Below are positions 8,027 to 13,666 of a stretch of DNA of 13,666 nucleotides, one piece after another (within the stretch, counting starts at the first letter, position 1; each line of letters opens with the position of its first letter). The translations under genes were made by a program, and so were the position numbers. The DNA is taken from assembly GCA_034696485.1 (NCBI GenBank), contig JAQIWT010000931.1, positions 1-13,666 of the forward strand, given 5' to 3'. Under the pieces are notes generated by a model. It was not told the DNA's origin, searched no databases, and was given only the letters and a program-made list of their open reading frames with translations. The stretch is from Isohypsibius dastychi (Eukaryota > Tardigrada > Eutardigrada > Parachela > Isohypsibiidae).

Positions 8027-8612
8027 TCAGCTTCTCAATCGGATCAAATTCTCTACCGTAGCTTGTCTGGCTTTCCTTCCCCCGCTCTTCACTTGACAAA
8101 TGCCAGCGCGATCAAAATCTTTTCGTTCAGAATTTTTTCCATGATGCAGGAGGGGATTATCCAGAAATTCACAAGCGTGCTCGTAACAGTGATTAATAAT
8201 ATCAATCGGCGAATTTGCTGGTCCAACGCTGGCAGCTCAAACAGGCTTGTAGTCGGTCGGCAGAACGTCTGAGGAAGAAGTGCCTTTGAACAATGGAAAT
8301 AATTCGACAAACAGATTTTCCGAAACTTGATCAAGCTCTCGACGAGAGCGCACGAAATCCGTGAATGTGCGAACTAATTCAGCTTTGCAGTCGTTCACGA
8401 CAACTGGATCTGGATTCTGGTTCTTCTGCATGAGCGACGGACGTCATCGGTACCGGCCAAAAGTACGAATTATTGCCGTTTCTGATATTGCGCCGCAGTG
8501 AGGAAGTGAAGAGCGACCCAACAAACTCTACTGAAAGGCCACCGGAATATGAATGAATCTGAGCGGCTCTTTCAACAACAGATGTGATCTTGAGAATACG
8601 GAAACACACCAT
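8027..8612 (-). CDS. unrecognised 4-exon gene model, 168 residues, tiny introns
   Basis: On the - strand, exons 8612-8454, 8425-8243, 8217-8093 and 8066-8027 give 507 nt from ATG to TGA. Introns are 28 nt (gtaccg...catgcag, phase 0), 25 nt (gtttga...accag, phase 0) and 26 nt (gtgaag...agccag, phase 2). Each joins frames that otherwise stop within 5-90 bases. The first two exons are amphipathic and charged: VFRILKITSVVERAAQ-like helices, FVGSLFTSSLRRNIRNGNN, then DCKAELVRTFTDFVRSRREL and ENLFVELFPLF. A hydrophobic helix (RRLILLITVTSTLVNFWIIP, residues 117-136) follows, so the protein may be tail-anchored. I recognise no family. It lies inside the putative hAT element but opposite to its transposase, so it is either a passenger gene or evidence against those element ends. 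Chance stitching is less likely than for single-exon ORFs, since three joins all work. Confidence 0.42.
8067..8092 (-). other. 26-nt candidate intron (third) of the 8027-8612 gene
   Basis: gtgaag ... agccag on the - strand, phase 2 (AA + A = Lys). Without it the frame stops at the donor itself (Lys then TGA), so this join adds only 12 residues and is the least certain. Confidence 0.35.
8218..8242 (-). other. 25-nt candidate intron (second) of the 8027-8612 gene
   Basis: gtttga ... ggaccag on the - strand, phase 0. It bypasses a TGA formed by the donor itself (GTT TGA) and opens the frame with the hydrophobic helix. Confidence 0.42.
8426..8453 (-). other. 28-nt candidate intron (first) of the 8027-8612 gene
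   Basis: gtaccg ... tcatgcag on the - strand, phase 0. It joins NSYFWP to KNQNPDPVVV. The acceptor is a good match to consensus. Confidence 0.45.
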
Positions 8613-9050
8613 CGAATCTCCGAAGATCACCACCGACGATGAATGGTGGCCGTGTTTGACCAGTCAGTCGTCACCTGGTGGTAATGTTTACTGAGGCATG
8701 CCTGAGTGAAAAAATCCAAACACTGAGCGTTTTTGGGCTGAGTGATTCCAGTGATGATACAGTTAATCTATTTGGGGGCACAAATAGTACAGTAAAGGTT
8801 ATATACCGTACAGTTATATTCATATTTGGCTACTGAGGAGATTCGGTTTTCTGAAGCCTCATGGTAAAACAGCTAAGCGTAGCCCAAGTGGTTAACTGTT
8901 GAGGGGATCACGCAAGGTAGCCACATATGGTGAACATCCATAGCGATTCAGCACCATTTGCCGTCGCATTTCGGTTTAATTTTTTCCGTTTAATTGTTTC
9001 TTCATCTCAGTTTAAGATATTTTTTACTCATTTTCCTAGTTGTGATTTTG
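8613..9050. other. no supported gene (about 440 bases); tRNA-like promoter motif
   Basis: Lies between the - strand gene and the BED ORF and may hold divergent promoters. TAGCCCAAGTGG at 8880-8891 fits the tRNA A-box consensus, and a 5-bp stem/7-base loop (tatgg/ccata, 8926-8942) sits where a T-arm would be, but no acceptor stem forms. At 9010-9039 a T-rich 30-nt GT-AG segment (gtttaag...ttttcctag) just before the BED ORF could be a leader intron. Confidence 0.3.
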
Positions 9051-9485
9051 ATGTCAACGATGGTTACACTGATGAAATCAATTAAAGCAAAAGATGAGGA
9101 GAAAAAGTCAATGGAAACGAAATCAACGGAACGCAAGAATGGACCAGCGAAAGATGCTGTTGTCCAGAATTCTGACTTCGAAGAACCGGCTTTTCTTAAC
9201 GCCCCCAAGATTCTCAAGCAAACAAGCTCCAAAACTGATGACAGCAAATCATCGGAATCTGAGAATTCCCACAGTGCAAAGCGCAGGAAGAAAACTTCAC
9301 CAGTGTGGAATAATTTCGACATCGACGAGAAGGAAAAAAAAACTGCAAAATGTCGGCAGGGTAGATTTTCGACAGAAATCAAGAAGCTCAATACTGAAAA
9401 TGCAGCCCAGCATCTGGAGCACAACCAGACAGATCTTTTTGGAAAGTTCAAACCTGCCAAAACGTCGATTGTTCAGGAGGCTTAA
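9051..9485 (+). CDS. BED zinc finger protein fragment of hAT transposase / ZBED type
   Basis: An intact 144-residue frame from ATG 9051 (the frame is open upstream to about 8994). The first 75 residues are Lys/Glu/Ser-rich and disordered, with a basic KRRKK (77-81) likely to act as a nuclear signal. Residues 83-133 match the BED finger: SPVWNNFDIDEKEKKTAKC, then NTENAAQHLEHNQTDLFGKF, with the conserved Trp86, Phe89, Cys101, the L/T-rich helix and His121. BED fingers bind DNA at the N-terminus of hAT transposases and of host ZBED proteins. Here the second Cys of CxxC is Gly104 and the second His position is Asn/Gln (a His lies at 124), so zinc binding is probably impaired. About 440 bases later come hAT catalytic motifs, at the usual distance, so this is best read as the 5' part of a decayed transposase. 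Confidence 0.62.
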   Translation: MSTMVTLMKSIKAKDEEKKSMETKSTERKNGPAKDAVVQNSDFEEPAFLNAPKILKQTSSKTDDSKSSESENSHSAKRRKKTSPVWNNFDIDEKEKKTAKCRQGRFSTEIKKLNTENAAQHLEHNQTDLFGKFKPAKTSIVQEA

Positions 9486-9922
9486 AAGACCCCTTCAACG
9501 TTAGAACAGCTCTGCTCAGAAAATACCGTGAAGAATGATTATAAATCGACGGAAATCAAATGAGCTCGATTTGAGCAAAACTGACAATGAATGATAAACC
9601 TCGAGTAGTTCCACGTCACTTGTAGATATCGAGAAATTACTCGAGCAATTGCGCTTTTGTTTGCTGAATCTACGAGGTCGACGAATTTGCAGAATCATCC
9701 TAGATGAAAAGCGTTCATGTGAACAGCAAGTTACAAGTTGTTGGGAGGACTGCTGTACAAACTAAATTTGCAAAAAATTATATAGGTCAAATCCTGAAAA
9801 ATGCAAAAAGGATCGCCGGAGGATTTGGTAATCCTGTTTCTGATTCCATTTGAATTTTACATTGGAACTCTGTGCAGTCACTTTGGGGCATCGGCGATGA
9901 TTATATTTTTCTTCGATTTTCA

Positions 9923-10170
9923 GATGTTTGGACGTCAGAGGAGATCGAAAAAACCGAATCGTTTCTGGGATGACTGCTAACTGGATTGATCGTCGAAATC
10001 ATGCCATGCATCATACAGATCTCCCAACGCATTTGATATTGGAGGCGAGGCTGGGTTTTTCGAGAAAGTGTTGGGCGACCTGTATGACGATTGCTTGTCA
10101 CAGTTTTTCTGGTTCGCATACCGCTGATACACTCATAGGAACATCTCAATTTTATAAACCTCAGATATAA
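9923..10170 (+). pseudogene. hAT transposase catalytic-core remnant
   Basis: A frame reading FSDVWTSEEIEKTESFLG (from about 9917, stop at 9971) is followed one nucleotide out of frame by MTANWIDRRN (from 9970). Together these match the hAT pattern D-[IV]-W-T-S ... V-T-A-H-[FW]-I-D, which holds the first catalytic Asp (here D at 9923-9925). A single missing base explains the break. Downstream in the second frame IACHSFSGSHTADTLIG (about 10090-10140) matches the conserved ...FpGsHTaenI segment, but about 25 extra residues lie in between. The later Asp and the C-terminal dimerisation segment (with its catalytic Glu) are not seen convincingly. The 9486-9922 stretch before this has no recognisable motif. 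hAT transposases cut and paste DNA; this copy cannot. Confidence 0.58.
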
Positions 10171-10308
10171 ATAGAATGCAACATTGACAATATACTATCA
10201 GCAGTATGAATTTTTTAAGTCATCCAATCGATACACTCATGAAATGCATGAAGTCCGGGAAAGTTCAGCAGTGATGATTAACTTAAGATTTGAGCAAACA
10301 TTCTTGCA

Positions 10309-10377
10309 ACTGATCCGGCTGATACGCTCGCAGGAACGTTTTCTGAAAGAGTGAAGCTTCTTCATGAAATTTATTGA
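10309..10377 (+). pseudogene. second HTAD-like hAT segment
   Basis: Reads DPADTLAGTFSERVKLLHEI and then a stop at 10375. This resembles the helix that follows HTaenI in hAT transposases. Its DNA (ctgatacgctcgcaggaac) is nearly the same as that of the first copy at 10125-10142 (ctgatacactcataggaac), so one may be a partial duplication of the other. Confidence 0.35.
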
Positions 10378-10441
10378 GATTCTGGACAGAGAACAAGCAA
10401 AATCAAACTTCTTGCAGTAAACGTTTGGATCAAGTGGCAAG

Positions 10442-10456
10442 CCCCCCCCCCCCCCC
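10442..10456. repeat. poly-C run (15 C)
   Basis: Fifteen consecutive C in AT-rich DNA, inside the 3' part of the putative hAT element. Homopolymers of this kind are prone to replication and sequencing errors. Confidence 0.9.
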
Positions 10457-11094
10457 AACCTTGTTGCTGAAAAAGTTGAATTTTGATCAGCTTTGCTTCA
10501 GAACGCTCCGGAATGCTCAATTGCACATATTGCGGTAATTAAAAATCTGTTTTGCGGAGAATGTAATGTGACAATTTCTGTACTGCGTGCCGATTTTCCC
10601 GCACCACGGATTCTGATTTACTGCATCGTGTATAGGGAAGCGATTGGTAAAACCGACATTGAATTCCAATACAACTGTTGCTTACCTGACCCACTCTGCT
10701 GATGATGACTGGAACGAGGACGGACGTATGTTGATGGTCGAACAACAATCCACAAAAACAAAAGAAACGTTCATATGTCGACAAAATCAGTCCTCATTCC
10801 AGTCGTCAAAACACACACTACCCGTCATCACACAGGCTCATCTTGTTTGGTTCGGTTTGGGAATTGCAAGATCACATGGATTCACGAGGTTGAGCTTAAC
10901 CAAAATGGCAGAAAAACCGATTGGGTTAAGGAGATGAGAATTTCGATCGGTGTAAGCGCGAGAACGGAGTAGAGCAGTGTTCGTCAAAACCGATATTGCT
11001 TCCTGACTGAAGGACTCCGCTTTGCCAAGTACTGACCCACATTGGCGCACATATATCCTACCTCGTCACCGTCCTCACCTCAAATCAAGTGGTC
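10457..11094. other. no supported gene (about 640 bases)
   Basis: Expected to hold the C-terminal half of the hAT transposase if the element is complete, but I see only weak echoes: CSIAHIAVIKNLF near 10510-10550 recalls the C-x-A-H-x-L segment. Overlapping frames of 65-97 residues (10493-10702, 10644-10937, 10775-10972) show no clear domain. Confidence 0.3.
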
Positions 11095-11114
11095 CTGCAA
11101 AGTCTGTTTTTTTA

Positions 11115-11167
11115 GGGCCAGGCCAGACTTTTTGCAGGCCTCGTTCGACCAGGCCGGCCTGCATTAG
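11115..11167. repeat. GC-rich motif array, right end of putative hAT element
   Basis: gggccaggccagactttttg followed by caggcctcgttcgaccaggc and cggcctgcatta. It pairs with the array at 7576-7647, both as a direct copy (GGGCCRGGCC) and loosely as an inverted one. Confidence 0.55.
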
Positions 11168-11296
11168 ATACGTGGTTACACGTCCTGATGGCTTCGATTA
11201 GTCTTCGTTTGCTGATTCGTCACTCTCTCCAGTCTCGCTTCCAGGAGTAATTATTTAGTTACAATCAAAGCCTGAACATTAGGCGGTTTTGTTTCT

Positions 11297-11843
11297 CTAC
11301 TTGTCATCCAATTTCGGATCTTTATCTGCTATTTTGGAGGATGAAGATTTTTGAGCATTGCTTTTGATCTCGTCATCAGAATCAGTTTTGCTTAAAGGTT
11401 TAAGACGTCTGACATGCACAATTTTTCGTATCCTTTTACCGTTCAGTGATTTGATCTCGTGATTAACACTGGATGTACTTCTTATAATTTTTCAGTGTCC
11501 ATGCACACTGAAAAAAAATTTGATTGATTTCAATATTTGCTTTTCGTGCGTTTTTTCGCAGGTGTATGTTTTTGACTAGGAGGAGACCTCAGAAGAACCG
11601 AGCCTTTTGTAGAAAATAGTCGATCGGTTCTTTCTATGTTGTGTCTTCTTTCATGTAGGTCGCGTTTATTCTTTCTTTCAAAAAATTTCTCGCTTTTTTG
11701 AACCACGTGTGAATTTTAGAAACGTACTCATTTAGGTTTTGTAATCGATTAACCACACCATTGGAATGGACAGATTTCAACTTGTAACCTTTTCATGTGT
11801 TCTGAAATCCCCATTTGTCGAAATCAGATGTGATGACTCATTT
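11297..11843 (-). pseudogene. Ty3/gypsy integrase C-terminal remnant
   Basis: Three pieces on the - strand run in integrase order. ITSDFDKWGFQ (about 11843-11810) resembles the viTD.G..F block with the second catalytic Asp. A 52-residue frame (11634-11792) gives KSVHSNGVVNRLQNLNEYVS, matching the HPqSNGvvER box with the catalytic Glu replaced by Asn. It continues as KIHTWFKKARNFLKERINAT, like the region where the polyprotein chain precedes the C-terminal domain. A last frame (stop 11297) gives HEIKSLNGKRIRKIVHVRRL followed by KPLSK, matching the ...vvHvnRLKPy end of gypsy integrases. About 60-70 residues are missing between the second and expected third blocks. Integrase inserts retrotransposon cDNA; this one is inactive. 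It lies in the same orientation as the reverse transcriptase at 13128-13495. Confidence 0.58.
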
Positions 11844-12499
11844 TATTTGAACAGATGAAACAAATCGACTGGGCCACTTGCCCTTGTTACTTCTTGATTT
11901 GAAAGAATTCATTTCTAATATGGCGAGATAATCGCCGTACATCCCTATTTCTCCTAATCGATTGGGAACGGCATTTGGTTTTATTGCCACTTTCCGTGTT
12001 GTCCTGTTCTGTAACTACGTTGTGCTAGCCACACTTCTTGCTGTCTTCGCCCTAACTCGACTTGCCTTATTTGGACTACGATTGCGGGGCGCTGTCGAAG
12101 CATGCCAGATTACTGACACCATTAATCGCCCACTGAATGAATAAATTGAGCTCACATCTTCTTTCTACTCCAATGCATCCAATAAGGAGAACCATTTTCG
12201 GCTATAAAGATCGAAGAAGCCTCTGAAAACGATTCAGTTCCTCCTTTCGGCAAACTCGGATTTTCGAAAAGCTCAATCATAAACGAACGTGACCATTTGA
12301 AATCACGTCCTGATCCAACCAGGAGAATCTCATCAGATGAAAGTTGTTCATCTGGATAAGAGTTACCCATTTCCACAGCATCTTCAGATTAACCCGACCG
12401 TGAGCTTGTTGATTCCGTGAATCATATGGGACGTCAAATGACACTTTGTTTGAAGTATATGATATTCGCCATCTTATCACGTTGATCTAACATAATTAA
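11844..12499. other. about 650 bases without a supported gene
   Basis: Lies between the integrase remnant and the gag-like remnant. Overlapping - strand frames (12152-12376, 12277-12480, 12434-12622) and a hydrophobic non-ATG + frame (11962-12144) show no known domain. It could hold a decayed LTR or lost integrase/RNase H sequence. Confidence 0.3.
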
Positions 12500-13150
12500 A
12501 TGCATACCATTCGTACTCTGGAGGAACTGGGAGCGAACAACGCTTCCAACACTCAGCGTATTGTGGCAAGCGAGCCTAGTCTTAGCGGAATTATATCCAG
12601 TCTGAAAATCAATATTGATCAAATAAGACTGAAGTTAACGCTAATATAATGAAGGTCTCGGCCAAGATTGACGACCTAAAGCGCCGAATTGAATGTTACC
12701 GAGAAGACTTTGACTAACCGCAAGCGTAGGAAGTCAGCTGGCGACTCTTTCACCGGAGTTATTCAACCGGCCGCCTTGCATGTGATCACTTATCAGCAGT
12801 TGATGCCTGGATTACCGGTATGATTTTATAATCAAAACAATAGAACAGAGCGCGGCATTGCAACATGAACAGGTTCCAAGCCACCTGGAGGAGGTGGCTG
12901 CTGTTTGGCTACCAATAGGATCAAAGGTAGGAGCTACGCCTTTGACGAGCTCTGGGTCCTTAAAAATCGAAATTATGACCAGATTCCACCCTCCAGACTA
13001 CAAAAAGATCACTCGACGTCAGATTCAGCAAAGTTGTATAAAACAGGGAGGCCGATTCAGGACCACTTCAACGGAATCGTCGAGTTTTGTTACAAATTTG
13101 ACCACACCATGGAGGACGATGAAGTAATCAAAATTTGTGAGGCGGTCTTC
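12500..13150 (+). pseudogene. degenerate gag-like region of a Ty3/gypsy-type retrotransposon
   Basis: From ATG 12500 the + strand reads MHTIRTLEELGANNASNTQR and ISSLKINIDQ. Coding-like sequence then moves to another frame (KTEVNANIMKVSAKIDDLKR, coiled-coil-like) and a third (NVTEKTLTNRKRRKSAGDSF). A 26-nt gtatga...caatag segment follows at 12818-12843. From 12905 a frame gives YAFDELWVLKNRNYDQIPPS and then GRPIQDHFNGIVEFCYKFDH with TMEDDEVIKI. This fits the gag retrotransposon domain pattern (eL...l...y.P....i, then Q..gesi..y...l..lc..f). An alternative frame gives TRFHPPDYKKITRRQIQQ. Gag packages element RNA; no zinc knuckle or protease follows. The homology ends about 13140, where antisense reverse transcriptase begins. 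Confidence 0.45.
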
Positions 13151-13495
13151 GTTTTTTGCTTAAAAAAACTGGTGCCCACAAAAGTAGCCCAGCCAAGACC
13201 GTTGATATCAAACGTTGAAAAGCGGCTGGTGTATTCTTTAATCCGGAAGGCAAAACTTCATATTCGTAGGAAGCGTTCTTAGCTTGTGAATAGCTCAATG
13301 CATTTATCTCCTTGTGAAGCGTTATCTGCCAGTAGCCCGTCTCGCAATCCACTTTAGTGACACATTCACAACCGGTGAAGAAAACAACCATCAACGTTTG
13401 ATAAATGAAACTGGTATCTCACTATTACTGGAATCAGTCTAAAATAATCATCACAAAGTTGGCGTGATTTCCTCTATCCTTTTTGGCTAAAACTA
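13128..13495 (-). pseudogene. Ty3/gypsy reverse transcriptase remnant
   Basis: On the - strand, VLAKKDRG (about 13490-13468) and, in another frame, CDDYFRLIPVIVRYQFHLSN (13455-13396) match the KKkDG...CVDYR.LN.vT..d.yPlP.id blocks. An 88-residue frame (13394-13128) then gives TKVDCETGYWQITLHKE, with the first catalytic Asp at residue 16, and YEYEVLPSGLKNTPAAFQRL followed by STVLAGLL, the GLKNAPAtFQR block of Ty3/gypsy enzymes. The usual ~10 residues between these (DREKTAF-type) are altered. The frame ends before the YxDD active site, exactly where the + strand gag-like remnant begins, so the rest was cut away. Inactive; family call is strong. Confidence 0.75.
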
Positions 13496-13600
13496 CATAC
13501 ATAGTCCACGGACCTCATGCTTTTGGAATAACGCGAAGTTTTAGATTCTTTGCGATATTTGTCTGAGCATTTGGAACTCTTCCCGCGAGTAGTGTTGGCC

Positions 13601-13650
13601 CAATATGATAAAATTATCGATATTTCAATATGATAATTGATAACAATATT
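13601..13650. repeat. two diverged 25-bp AT-rich repeats
   Basis: caatatgata begins at 13601 and again at 13626; the following bases (aaattatcgatattt and attgataacaatatt) are similar in composition. They may belong to an LTR or simple AT-rich DNA at the window edge. Confidence 0.4.
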
Positions 13651-13666
13651 TTTTTCCGGAATATTT

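Larger units (their letters stand above)
7575..11170 (+). mobile_element. putative decayed hAT DNA transposon, about 3.6 kb
   Basis: Three observations suggest one element. First, BED zinc finger and hAT catalytic-block remnants lie in the middle on the + strand in the expected order (9051-10377). Second, GC-rich motifs of the form GGGCCRGGCC...CTTTT lie near both ends (7576-7647 and 11115-11167) in otherwise AT-rich DNA; such GC-rich subterminal motifs are familiar from hAT elements. Third, the hexamer cgtggt lies just outside each proposed end (7569-7574 and 11171-11176) and could be part of a decayed 8-bp target duplication. The length fits autonomous hAT elements. The exact ends are uncertain, terminal inverted repeats are poorly preserved, and an unrelated multi-exon gene model lies inside on the other strand. 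Confidence 0.42.

Noticed and set aside
8872-8945. tRNA-like sequence with a good A box (TAGCCCAAGTGG) and a 5-bp/7-base T-arm-like hairpin
   Set aside because: The acceptor and D stems do not pair and the B box matches only in part, so it is not a tRNA gene. A tRNA-derived SINE is possible but there is no 3' tail or second copy to support it.
9002-9460. 152-residue - strand ORF and a 136-residue + strand ORF overlapping the BED finger
   Set aside because: Both are shadows of the BED-containing frame, which alone shows family motifs.
10940-11035. Possible hAT C-terminal dimerisation segment (SARTE ... LTEGLRFAKY)
   Set aside because: It lacks the SERvFS signature and contains a stop; the similarity is too loose.
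13128-13282. C-terminal part of the + strand ORF 12905-13282
   Set aside because: Beyond about 13140 it is simply antisense to the reverse transcriptase remnant, so it is not counted as gag.
1-13666. CRISPR arrays, bacterial operons, rRNA genes
   Set aside because: No regularly spaced direct repeats, ribosome binding sites or rRNA-like sequence seen; the window is eukaryotic.

Overview
This window looks like a gene-sparse, transposon-rich piece of an animal (metazoan) genome. There are no bacterial signals: no operons, no ribosome binding sites, and most of the sequence lacks long open frames. The strongest clue to the organism is intron size. In the best-supported gene (301-1230, +) and in a second multi-exon model (8027-8612, -), the frame is restored at every break by a GT-AG intron of only 25-29 nt. 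A tyrosine-recombinase remnant (2163-2858, -) shows the same with 28 nt. Introns this short are known from dicyemid mesozoans among animals. I therefore infer a dicyemid or another lineage with extremely short introns, but no marker gene proves it.

Layout: 301-1230 (+) encodes a four-transmembrane (MARVEL-like) protein whose proline-rich tail carries three PPxY motifs. These motifs fall in three different raw frames and line up only after the tiny introns are removed. 2163-2858 (-) is a tyrosine recombinase (Crypton/DIRS-like catalytic fold) lacking its C-terminal active-site part. 2986-3355 (-) is an unrecognised helical ORF. 3356-5023 shows no gene I can support. 5024-5171 is a near-perfect hairpin (MITE-like). 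5640-5924 (-) and 6544-6954 (+) are weak hypothetical genes.

From about 7575 to 11170 the window may be one old hAT DNA transposon. GC-rich GGGCCRGGCC-type motifs sit at both ends. Between them are a BED zinc finger ORF (9051-9485) and decayed hAT catalytic blocks (9923-10377), all on the + strand. Two opposite-strand ORFs lie inside it: a signal-peptide ORF (7490-7918) and the multi-exon 168-residue model (8027-8612).

The last 2.4 kb is a retrotransposon graveyard. Ty3/gypsy integrase (11297-11843) and reverse transcriptase (13128-13495) remnants lie on the - strand, separated by a + strand gag-like remnant (12500-13150). This suggests nested or rearranged insertions. None of the transposon coding regions looks functional.

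Overall: one convincing cellular gene, one plausible multi-exon gene, several weak ones, and remnants of at least four kinds of mobile element.
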